Shown: in pieces, positions 10,065-19,650 of the stretch
Layout of the letters: each line of letters begins with the position of its first letter
Numbering within the stretch: the first letter of the stretch is position 1
DNA from: Diphasiastrum complanatum
Lineage: Eukaryota; Streptophyta; Lycopodiopsida; Lycopodiales; Lycopodiaceae
Length of the DNA stretch: 64,000 nucleotides
Assembly (NCBI GenBank): GCA_029204225.1
Contig: CM055096.1
Coordinates: forward strand, 63,517,240-63,581,239
Reading direction: 5' to 3'
Program-made: the position numbers and the translations under genes
The notes under the pieces: generated by a model
The model's database searches: none
Seen by the model: the letters and a program-made list of their open reading frames with translations, nothing else
What the model was told of the DNA's origin: nothing

Positions 10065-12240
10065 ACCCACAACAGAGAGAGTTTCTGAAAGGAGCTAAGG
10101 AGTGCAATCTACAAACTCAGTGGTTTGGTGAGGTATGATCAATGCGAATCACATTATTTTTTCTTGAGATAGTTTAAGATGATGATCTAATTAATGCGTA
10201 TATGAATGTGTTTTACTTTTCTTATGAAGATACATTTCATCCAAGGAGATACCGCTAGCATCCATTGAGGCGACAAGACAAAGCTCCATCGAGGGAATGT
10301 GTTTGATCGAGAAATGCTTTCCCACATCCATTCTCACCATTCAAATGCATCTCATTGTGCATTTGGTAAATGAGGTGGCCATTGTAGGTACATCATCTAC
10401 TTTCGTCAATTGCCTGTTTGTGATTGCTTTCTTGATTTTTTTGATGACGACATTATATCATGCACATTTGGATATCCCTACTGATTTGGCCCCTTTATAG
10501 AAAAGAGGAGGCAAATGAATTCCAATATATGTTGAGGGTTGTTCTTGTTATAGGGAAGAAGGAAAGAAAAACTTGGATCTCTGGACAAATGGAACATTGT
10601 ATCCTTAAGATCCTAGCACTTTGACATATCCCACATTCTCTTCAATAACTCATCTAGTTACATGAATATGCAATGGGCATAATGGACTACTTGGATATTG
10701 TGAGAGATTGCACAATTATGAAAATCAAATTTTTATGAAAAAATTCAGTTTTTAGAATGTGAGTTCAGGCACATATTCTCTTATTGTCATGAAAGAGATT
10801 GTGTTCTCCAAAAGACCTTAGAGGAAAATGAAGAACTTAGAAGAAATAATGAATCATTAGAGAAGATAACATTCAATATCAAATTAAAATTAGAGCAAAT
10901 ACAATGTATTTTACAATCTAATCTTTTTGAAAATTTACAATTATTGAGGGATATTGTCTAAGAAGAAGGCTAGGAATAACAAGTGAAAGCGACAAACTTA
11001 TAAGGATATTCAAACTCTTTCAAAAGGGGGTTATCAAAATAGAAGGATTTGTGCATTCAAGTAAGCATATTTTGACTTTTGTTGTTTGATCAATTAGATA
11101 TAGATATATTTCAGCTATTGTGATTTTATGCTAACTATCTAATTTTTCTTGTAGATCTGCATTAGTTGATCCTCAGAATATTAAGGGCAATGCTTCAATT
11201 GGAAAGACATTGGGTTCAATATTCTCATCAATATGCATAGGAATTGCATGTATAGTCGACGAGGCGGCTATTGGAAAAGCACATCAACTAAATACATGAC
11301 GATGAACAATAGGAGTTCTAATATAAAAATTGTAAAGTCCTTGATTAGACTATAGTCCAGGGTGCCTGTGATTAGGTTGGTATTAGCAAAGAAGCATATG
11401 CAACAATATGTCAACTTATTACAGAAGCTTTTAAGCAAGTTCGAATTAGAAAAAAAATTTATCCTAAGAAAGAGAGAAACAAGTTAAACATAGGAATGTA
11501 TTGATTGGTATCTCATTTTATATTGAGGTATATCAAATTGAAGGAAGATCAATATCTTATAGTCCATCAAACAACTTCTTTGTTGATCTAAATCAATTGC
11601 TGAGATACATGATCACATTCTCTGATATAACTTTTGAAAATGTGAGTGGTAAATAATCATAGAACTTAAGTTAGATGAGTCAGAAATTGTGAAAGGGCAG
11701 ATGATGGAGAGTGTTAGTATAACTTTCATGAACGGTGCACTATCACAAACAAGGGACCAAGGAGATTTCAGATTTAGTGTCCAGTCAAAAAATGACATTT
11801 GGTGGTTGGCAGCTTTTTAGGTATTACTCCTTATTGTTATAATAGATTCAATAGATAATATTAATTCAATAGGTTCTGAAGGAGGATCATGATATATTAT
11901 CATGGATATTCTACAAGACATCTTACTCTAGGATCATCAAGGACCATATGGATGGAGGACCTCTCAATGTTCCAAGAGTTGGAGACTTCAATGTAGAATG
12001 GCATTTAGTAGGTGATTTGAAAACATTGAAATGCATGTACACAATGTATCTCATGGTGTTACACCTAAACAACCTTGTTTGTACTACATGAAAATGGAAA
12101 CATATGTTGCTAGGAGTATAAGCATTACAAGAGAAAATGTAAATCGAATTGAATGTATTGCCGATTTCTTTGAAAAACATGCACGTTTGCACTCTTCATG
12201 TAGAGGTTAGGATAATAGAGAGGCTTATTTATCTTTACAT
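10065..12240 (+). pseudogene. Degenerate coding-like region of unknown identity
   Basis: Several short plus-strand frames look protein-like but are broken by stops or introns: a coiled-coil-like stretch about 10,760-10,965 (ERDCVLQKTLEENEELRRN), one near 11,400 (KKHMQQYVNLLQKLLSK), one near 11,670-11,820 (DESEIVKGQMMESVSITFMN) and one about 11,990-12,200 (GDLKTLKCM, then PKQPCLYYMKMETYV). I do not recognise the family. The last segments faintly resemble cysteine-containing proteins often found near DNA transposons, from memory only. Similar frames resume at about 13,370-13,620, beyond an inserted repeat. Decayed transposon gene or relic host gene are both possible. Confidence 0.3.
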
Positions 12241-12519
12241 AGTTTTTGCTTGGAATATCAAGCTAGCATCATCCTCATAGGAAGCTTAGCTCTCGATTAC
12301 AAGATGTTCTATCGAAAGCAGGACTTCATAAGGGACATGTCAAAATACAAAAAAAATAAAAAGCTTTCAAGAAATTCAGAAAATATGCCTACCATGCCAA
12401 ACATATGTTGGGTCGACTTCATAGTATAGAGCTTTGTCGCTAGGAGCGACAACCTCGCCTTCACATGCATAACATGAAGAGAAGAGGGGGAGGAAGAGAG
12501 AAGGGTTCAATGTAGCGAG

Positions 12520-12646
12520 AGGTTTGGGATTCCCGAGCACCTTCCCCAAACTATTTGGTCGCTATCTAGAGAGAGAGAGGAGAGAGTGAGATGAGAGAGG
12601 CTTTGGGGGCTCGAGCACCTACCCAAAGCTATTCACACCCAACCTA

Positions 12647-12735
<89 letters not shown>

Positions 12736-12799
12736 CCTTGGCTAGGAAAGACTTTGGGGGCTCGAGCACCTACCCAAAGCTATTTGGTCCTAACCAAGG

Positions 12800-12802
<3 letters not shown>
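12520..12802. repeat. Tandem stem-loop units separated by GA tracts
   Basis: Three related units (about 12,520-12,570, 12,600-12,634 and 12,747-12,784) carry CTTTGGG, a centre with CTCGAGCACC, then CCCAAAG (the first unit is degenerate). CTTTGGG/CCCAAAG can pair. Each unit is followed by GA-rich sequence: a short run, then (GA)n at 12,651-12,732, then (GA)n at 12,803-12,875. This looks like tandem duplication of a unit that includes its microsatellite. Confidence 0.65.
12651..12732. repeat. (GA)n microsatellite, about 82 bp
   Basis: Uninterrupted GA dinucleotides as far as can be read. ORFs of alternating Arg-Glu or Leu-Ser across it are artefacts. Confidence 0.95.

Positions 12803-12875
<73 letters not shown>
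12803..12875. repeat. (GA)n microsatellite, about 73 bp
   Basis: Second GA tract of the tandem unit array, abutting the dispersed repeat that follows at 12,876. Confidence 0.95.
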
Positions 12876-12879
<4 letters not shown>

Positions 12880-13345
12880 AGTGAAATGGGTAGAGCTTTA
12901 TTAGAAAGAGAATAGAGATACAATACAAAGGAAATGGCTTCCTTTTATAGATTCCCTCCTTCACTCTGATTGGCTACTTCATTGGGACAAAGATTCTAAT
13001 CCAAGCCCTTCAAACAAACACAAACTTAATTTAATGGTTCTAAGAAAGCACAGAGCAAGTCACATGAATCATGTGAGTCTTACTTTGACCAAATTAGATT
13101 CCTTATTTGCAACTTGAGTTTGTAACTTAAGACTTTGGCCTTTAACTTATTTTATTTACACCTAGGGCTCAAGTCTCTATGGAACAACTTAAAATAACTA
13201 GGAGTGTGCTCATTGGGTCGGGCTTATAAACGCAGGAAGTCGGCGCCCTCGCACTTATTATACTAACTGTACAGTGTACTGTGGCGGGGCCCACTAGGTG
13301 AGGCTTGGCCAACAGTACTTTGAGTGGTGGGACCCACTTGTTTAT
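12876..13345 (-). repeat. Dispersed repeat adjoining a GA tract (copy 1)
   Basis: Matches 47,068-47,490 over about 400 bp by eye (shared ATACAAAGGAAATGG, TTTTATAGATT, TCTGATTGGCTAC, AGATTCCTTATT, GTGCTCATTGGGT). On minus it begins TGTTGGCCAAGCC near 13,313 and ends in TC dinucleotides; both copies abut a long GA/TC tract at the same side. It looks like an LTR or short non-autonomous element with a built-in microsatellite. It seems to interrupt the degenerate coding-like region around it. Confidence 0.6.
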
Positions 13346-13349
13346 TTAT

Positions 13350-14047
13350 GTATAGGAAATACCCACAACAACATAGGAGGAGCAAAAGCACGTCAATTTC
13401 TATCAAACCACACAAGTAAGGCTTCTAGTATTCAACACTCTGTTTGGATGGATATCATTGCTGCAACTTAGGACTTTAAGGTGAGAGGCTCAACTAGATT
13501 ACTCAAAGTTAATGGATGGAGGAAGACTAGACAATATGATATTGATAAAAAAAAGTTCTACAAAAGACTTGTGTTGAATTTGTTGATGCAATATCAAAAG
13601 CATGGGGAGTAGATCACATCACTCGTTACATAATTAGTAGAAATGAATAGACTTGCTTTTTATTGAACTATATATTTTGATCTAAGCATAAGACTGATAC
13701 TACATTTTTAACATGCACAACATATACTAAGAGATCATACATCATTTTTCGCAAACACATGAGATTTTGAGTATCTAGTCATCATAAGGGATGGAGAAGT
13801 CACATTGGCAAACACGGGCATCATTTCATCAAAATACACATGGAAGAACCGATGAGAAACCACATTTGTCAATTATTTCAGTGGTTTTACTGCAGAATTC
13901 AAATTCGACAAATAACAAAATCTACAAAGTACATCAAATCAGAAAATCATGCAAGTTTATACAAGAGAGAATTTAGAAATTGCTACAGAACACATTGTAG
14001 TGATATGGAATGTATATTATACATTGATTTTAATACAACATAGAAAA
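13350..14047. other. Coding-like remnant then gene-free sequence
   Basis: About 13,370-13,620 reads on plus as fragments such as KARQFLSNHTSKASSIQHS and RSTRLLKVNGWRKTRQYDI, separated by stops; probably the continuation of the unidentified region at 10-12.2 kb. After about 13,620 two overlapping short frames occur but nothing is recognised. Confidence 0.3.
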
Positions 14048-14290
14048 TTAGTCTTCATTTTCTTCATCATAATTATTAGCATCTCCAATGGCTGTGTTAT
14101 CATGGAGGAATTCTCGACTTCTAAATAGATCTAGTAGATGTGAATTGTCTCTATTACCGTAAAATTCTATATATGTAGCATACAATAAATAATGGGAGCT
14201 CCTTAAAGGACCATATTTAGGCTCAAATTTTAAAATTTTCAAAACATGGGCGACTAGATTTTCATAGAAGGAAGAAGCATTAATGAGCAA
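14048..14290 (-). CDS. Possible small ORF, 80 aa, unknown
   Basis: An open minus frame of 80 codons beginning MLINASSFYENLVAHVLKI and ending in an acidic tail (DANNYDEENED). No domain is recognised. It lies just upstream of a partial MITE (14,400-14,520) and in a repeat-rich interval, so it may be chance or part of a decayed transposon. Weak call, given only because the composition is protein-like. Confidence 0.15.
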   Translation of the reverse strand: MLINASSFYENLVAHVLKILKFEPKYGPLRSSHYLLYATYIEFYGNRDNSHLLDLFRSREFLHDNTAIGDANNYDEENED

Positions 14291-14394
14291 GCACAGAATC
14301 GATACGTATGGTCAAATATCGCTTCTGTGCGCAACGAGAGGAAGAGCGGGTTGTCGGGCACAATTGGTCGTGCACAAAAGTGATATTGGGTGAA

Positions 14395-14525
14395 AGCGGT
14401 GTAAAAATAGCAAAATGGCCTCAGATTTGGGACCTGTGCACTAGTAAAATGGTCGCAAAATTATCATGGCCTTTACATTGCTTATGAGATAAGTCATAGC
14501 CTATAAGACATATGGCGAGCATCAT
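14395..14525. mobile_element. Partial copy of the foldback MITE
   Basis: Shares AAAATGGCC, GACCT.TGCAC.TAGTAAAATGG and AATTATCATGGC-like segments with the right arm of the element at 7,628-7,930. The other arm is not evident, so it is a truncated relic. Confidence 0.45.
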
Positions 14526-15200
14526 AGAAAATCAATGTAAAGAAAGGTGTGATATAAAAAAACCTTATGTATACATTTGAAAATTTGACCAATCTAAACT
14601 TGTACTCTTCTCTCTCTCTTACCCACACTACTTTGCAAAAATTAATGAGCACGGTGAACTTGAGGCTTAGGGTGTTTTCAGAATAGTGGCAAGTCCCTTT
14701 TCCTAGCCCTTTTACTTGTTGCCCATTTTTTGAATTTTGGGTTGTGAGTTGACGGAAAATGGACCACTCTCATTTCAAACTTTGGCTAGCAAGTGCCAAA
14801 TGCAGGGTCGCAATCTAATTGGCCAGTTTAAACCCTATGATTTGATCGATCCATTTTTATGAAGTTGCCTCTGGCAACTCAACGCGTTCAGCAATGTCCC
14901 AAGGCCCAAAAAGTTAGATTGAGTTGCCCCAACGTGGTAGGGGTCCCATGCCATCTCATCTGCCACATGGTGGTAACTCAAGTTAAGTGTGAAAAGGGGC
15001 AACTCATTTTTCCTTTGGAAAATTTCGGACTTGCATTGCTTTGAAGTGTGAAATTGGCCTTAGTTGTTTAAAATCCTCTTTTCCACAAGGACGCACACAA
15101 GAAGAAAAAGAAGAAGAAGAAGAATGAGACCTTGAAAGTCAAGGCTTGTTATAGATGTTTGTGCTACAATTTAATTATTTACACGGGCACATGTTTTAAA
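14526..15200. other. Gene-free interval upstream of bHLH gene 1
   Basis: No gene. The motif GGCAACTCA or its complement TGAGTTGCC recurs several times between 14,745 and 15,005, suggesting a small degraded repeat. A GAA-rich stretch lies near 15,100-15,125. Confidence 0.4.
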
Positions 15201-15215
15201 TGGCAAAAAATATCA

Positions 15216-15233
15216 TGATTCACGTGCTCAAAA
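15216..15233 (+). promoter_or_regulatory. Conserved G-box module of bHLH gene 1
   Basis: TGATTCACGTGCTCAAAA contains the palindromic G-box CACGTG (15,221-15,226) and the flank GCTCAAA. The same element precedes the other three copies of the gene, in the same orientation relative to each. It lies about 500 bp before the start codon. CACGTG is the standard target of plant bHLH proteins of the H5-E9-R13 type. Confidence 0.6.
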
Positions 15234-15414
15234 GGTGAGCTTAAAAGCTCAACACATACAATTCCAGAATCCAGAGTCCAGTCCCCTTGCTCCTGGCTCA
15301 ACCAGGTCCCATCATCCAAGGGAAGTCCTGGTCAAGTACAGAATCTGAGTTACCCAGGGCTCAGGAGCTTGCGGCGTGCGCTGAACTAGCAATTCATCAC
15401 GGACAACAATCAAA

Positions 15415-15447
15415 CACGTGCACGGAATAAAGTACATTATTATATAA
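15415..15447 (+). promoter_or_regulatory. Second G-box and TATA box of bHLH gene 1
   Basis: CACGTG at 15,415-15,420 is followed 20 bp later by TATATAA (15,441-15,447), about 275 bp before the start codon. The spacing suits a core promoter with an adjacent bHLH site; the transcription start is not known. Confidence 0.5.
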
Positions 15448-15722
15448 TATACGGCCGGCCTGCTAAGTGCTTGCTTCCGATCATGTATTTGGGATTTTGG
15501 GTTGTTGCTCATTGCGTGACCGGTTCCAAAAATTGCAGTGTTTGCTGTCGCTACTTATTTCTACTATTCACAACTGGTCTTCTTCTTTTCTTTACAAGTC
15601 TTTCCCCCCTTCACTCCGCGTTCTCCCCCCCTCGGCCCATCCCTCTCGTCATGCATAAATATTGAAGCAACAATGCATGGCAGTACAAATTCACCGATCA
15701 GCTCTTTTGGCCTGAGCTGTTC

Positions 15723-16997
15723 ATGGGCTGGACCAATTTGTTTAGATTGGCTGATTGTGAATTTGTGAGTCAGAGTAGCAATTGCGGACAAGGAAGAAGC
15801 GACATGGAAGGAGCAGATTTAGAAAGCTTGCTTGAATTTGAAGGCCAATACGAATGGAGCATTGCAGGCACTACACATCAACAACTGAAAATGATGTTGG
15901 AGAGTATTGGATGGTCCTATGTTGTCACCTGGTCGCTCACTTCTCAAAACAGGTTCATTCGTCCAGCTCTCGCTTTCACTTAATCTCCCTCTCTTTTGTT
16001 GCTCGGATCCGCCTGCTGGTTTTAGAAATCAACTGCCTCTCTATTAATCTTCATTCTGTTTCAGATCACTAGTATGGAACGACGGATTGGAGATGATGAA
16101 TATTAACGAGTGCCAATTTATAAGTTACCCTTCCGTGAGCGAGTACCAGCGTATTAAACACTACTTCCACACAGTCTACAAATCATGTGTCTTTGCTGCA
16201 GGATATGGGTTCGTACATTGCTATAGTTCATTGTGTCTATTATTCCTGGACGGTGCAGATATTTAAAATATAAAATCACCTATATAACTTATGTATTAGA
16301 GTCTAGACCTTATTACAATCTCTTCAACGTACTATTACGAATTATCATGCATGTCTTTGCCATTAACTTTTGAACATTAAGACGTTATAAATACCAAGAT
16401 TGTGTCGTTTTGGAATTATTACTTGATGTCGTGAAGATTTGCGGGCGAAGCTCTCCAAAGTGGCCAGTATCTGTGGCTAAACGGCAGACAAGTTCTCAGA
16501 AGCACAGTATTGGAGCAAGCACAATTCTTGAAGGTACAAAAGAGCTATGCTTTCCAAAAAAGGGTGGGGGCATGACATGCCATTTCACTATAGAAACGAT
16601 ATGGAGCTTACTTGTCTGTACCATTACTCCATGATGCGTTCAAACTTAAGATTTTTGTGTTTTCTCACGCAGGATGCCCAAATCGAGGTGAGCTATACTT
16701 TCTTAGCAATCATCTAAGTGCCGAATTACACATTAGACGATGTTCTTCGTCCGGAAGATTTAACAATCTGATATGGGTGTGGGATCACAATACTCTAGAA
16801 AAAAACCTAGAAGGTATTACCATCCAAGCAAAATTTTTTGAAGCTTTTTGTGCTCATAACAACTAATGGTTGACACAGACAATCCTCTTCATACCACGTC
16901 AAGATGGTGTCTTGGAGCTCGGAACCACAGATCACGTGAGCAATTTCTATCGCTTTCTCAGTTCTGTTGGAATGTATATGCGTATATTTAAAATGAC

Positions 16998-17093
<96 letters not shown>

Positions 17094-18959
17094 AGAGTTT
17101 CATCCGTTGGCATTTATTTTCATACTCAGGTACAAGAAAACTACAATCTTGTTCACAGGGTTTGCAATTTTTTTTCCAGCACGCCGATCACAATTGTAGT
17201 AGACGAATGTAGCTTGCCTACTGAACCCTTACAAACAATCTCTGGCTCGTCAATAGCTCTAAGTTATCCTGTACCAAACTTGATCACTACTATTCCAGGA
17301 GTATCTGAGAAAAGAGAGTATATTCCAGATTACTCAACTATGATCGGCCATGAACATCAGGAAAGCAGTGCTCTTGGCATTTGGCGGTCTCCAGAAACAT
17401 CGAGATATGGATCAATATTGGAAGAGCCAAATACCTCTTTCGAAATATCAAACTCGGATATTAACATTCTAAATGATGCAGTTGAATCACTCAATGCTGG
17501 CATTTTTTATGATGAACCAGAGTGGATTTCGACATCGTCTCAAAATTCTTCAGGGCTTGATCCCAGAATACTGGCTCAATTCGAAGAGCTGAAAATGCCA
17601 AGCAAAAATGTTACTCAATTGAACAAGATAAAGGCAGGTGCATTTAAAAAGTATCATCCAAACTCTACACTGCCAAGCTTTAAAAGAACCCAAGTAGATC
17701 GATGCATGTTTGAAAGCTTGCATAAAATTCTGCGGGACATGCATGCAGCGCAGATTGAGAAAGCTGAAGCTGAACGACTTCAAATTTCACCATCAAGTAG
17801 TCATGGTGGCTCGCTCACAAGAATCTCCTTTCTTAGTCAAGAAGAAGCAGCAAATAATCACAGGATTGCAGAAAGGAAGCGAAGGAGGAAACTAGGCCAG
17901 CAACTGAGTACTTTAAGATCTCTCATCCCATCCACGTCAAAGGTAACAATTTGAGTATATATCATTTAAATTTGACCCCTTCAGAAAAGCTTAATGCGAT
18001 GCTGACAGGACATCTGTTCTAAATAACAAGTCGTATGCATGCAACTGTGGAGTCTGGAATTTTGAAAGATATAAGGTGTGTTTTTTGTATCGTCCATAGT
18101 GTCCTTTTTTAATTATAAGCTACTGGAGGCTTGGTAATGCTTATGCTTCTCGAACTTATCCACTGGGCGGCGTAATTCATCAAAAAGGAACAATAAAGTA
18201 TCTCTTCTTTTCTGAACTACAGGGGGATAAACTTTCAATCCTCGAAAATGCCATTTCATATCTGAAGGAGCTTCAGGCCTCGGTTGAGGACCTGGAGAAA
18301 CAGAAAAGAGAGCTGCAATCAATCATTCACAACAATCAACAAAGTCAAAATCAGGCGAAAGAGGTTAACAAAGAAGCCATATCTGCACTTGGCCTTTCAG
18401 TAGAGAATGCTTTTTGGGCAGTCCGAAAACAATTGGCTAGTCCAAGATTGACAACTGCAGGCACTGGGGGAAGCTTCATTAAAAAGCTTAAGGTTGAGTA
18501 CATACAGGAGAGAAGTCTGAATATAGAGGTTCGCTGCCGAAAACGAGCTTCTGACATGCTGATCCAGATACTTTTATCACTGCTACATATGGGACTAGAA
18601 GTAAGCTCATCAATTCAACAATCAACTTCGGAGGAGATGTACGTCTCTATGACAGCATACGATATGGTTTGCATCTGAAAAGCTTCACAGTACTCTTCTT
18701 CAATTGCTAGTTTTATTTTTTATTTTCTACATCCAAGCTTTATCCTTGAATACTTATAAACTAACACAGACAAAATTATGCAAAAGCGCTTAATGATATT
18801 TATCTTTCTTGAAGTCACATGTTACAAAGTACCAGACACCCATTTATAATAGCCGAGCTTGTTTCTGATTTGACTGTGCAGGTGGGTTTGAGATCAGATT
18901 ATCAACGAGTCGGTGCCGAGGTGGAAAAGGTTCTCGAAGAATTATTGTTCATGGATTAA
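15723..18959 (+). CDS. bHLH-MYC_N transcription factor, gene 1 (8 exons, 625 aa)
   Basis: Nuclear DNA-binding regulator of the plant bHLH-MYC_N class, closest by motif to subgroup IIIf (GL3/TT8/maize R), whose members work with MYB and WD40 partners on flavonoid or epidermal genes. That role is family knowledge, not shown here. Exons: 15,723-15,952; 16,065-16,208; 16,437-16,533; 16,673-16,687; 16,879-16,935; 17,130-17,942; 18,223-18,666; 18,882-18,959. All junctions are GT-AG and the frame stays open. The N-terminal domain (about 45-205) has GWSYVVTWSL, LVWNDG, GQYLWLNGRQ, GVLELGTTDHVQENY. The basic region NHRIAERKRRRKL starts near residue 424, helix 2 is GDKLSILENAISYLKELQ, and an ACT-like C-terminal domain covers about 535-625. 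His, Glu and Arg of the basic region predict E/G-box binding. The start aligns with gene 2 and the pseudogenes, in which a Met lies two codons earlier; here that codon is CTG. Confidence 0.88.
16673..16687 (+). other. 15-nt microexon of bHLH gene 1
   Basis: CTCACGCAG then GATGCCCAAATCGAG then GTGAGC: a five-codon exon (DAQIE) with perfect splice signals, in phase 0 on both sides. Gene 2 has the same microexon at 28,147-28,133 (GATGCCAAAATTGAG). It joins the LRSTVLEQAQFLK and TILFIPRQDG segments of the MYC_N domain. Confidence 0.85.
17003..17092 (+). repeat. (GA)n microsatellite in intron 5 of bHLH gene 1
   Basis: About 90 bp of uninterrupted GA on the sense strand. It fills nearly half of the 194-bp intron (16,936-17,129) and stops 37 bp before the acceptor. 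The matching introns of gene 2 and pseudogene 4 also hold sense-strand GA tracts. Confidence 0.95.
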
Positions 18960-19538
18960 CTCTGACGGATATCTAAGTCAAGATATACAGCCAACCCACA
19001 AAAACATTTTTGGCACACTTTGTCTACACTTAACCTATACTGTCATTTATATTGGCATGAGAAAATGAAGCCAGGATTCCATAACTAAGTTCTAGCAGTT
19101 GAGATTTTCGAAGATTCAAATTACGATGAAGCACAGCCATAGATACAAAAAGGAGGAAAGTTTTCGTTTTACAGCCCACATCATCCAGATAAGGTTTCCT
19201 TTTGTTCCTGTTGACTCTTTTTCAGTGTACTTTATGTACTTGGAACTCTTTTATTGATGGAGAAGGTGAATTTGCAGATGGATTTCAAATAAGTGTCATA
19301 CATCAATTTCCTAGCTGGGTGGAGCAGGAACCATCTATGTTTTGAAAAATTGAAAAACAGGAAACCAGAAACAGAGGAAATTTACCAGAACAACAAGATC
19401 CAGCACAGAAACAAACACAACATAAAAAAAACAACAATGATCTATTTGAAACATAACTAGCTTCCAAGATGCATGATCAAAATTTTATCCAACAGTGGTT
19501 TATTAGAAATATGTGATCACATAACTATAGTCTAAAAT
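18960..19538. other. 3' flank of bHLH gene 1
   Basis: Presumably includes the 3' UTR. No further gene, and no strong polyadenylation signal stands out. AT-rich and unremarkable up to the copia-like element. Confidence 0.4.
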
Positions 19539-19650
19539 CTATAACTGACTGTTATGTTCCACGTGGACCAAGTTGGGTCCCCAACCGTCACAGTCTTGAG
19601 ACACGAATAGACACGTCTCTTCCAGCGTCGTCTCTCCTCTCTGGTATATC

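Noticed and set aside
12770-12964. Open frames of Leu-Ser or Arg-Glu repeats over GA/TC tracts (also at 16,807, 22,863, 26,892, 39,366 and 46,772)
   Set aside because: Dinucleotide repeats have no stops in most frames; these are composition artefacts.
16612-16866. 84-codon plus ORF in gene 1
   Set aside because: Reads across an intron and the microexon in the wrong frame; the spliced model explains the region better.
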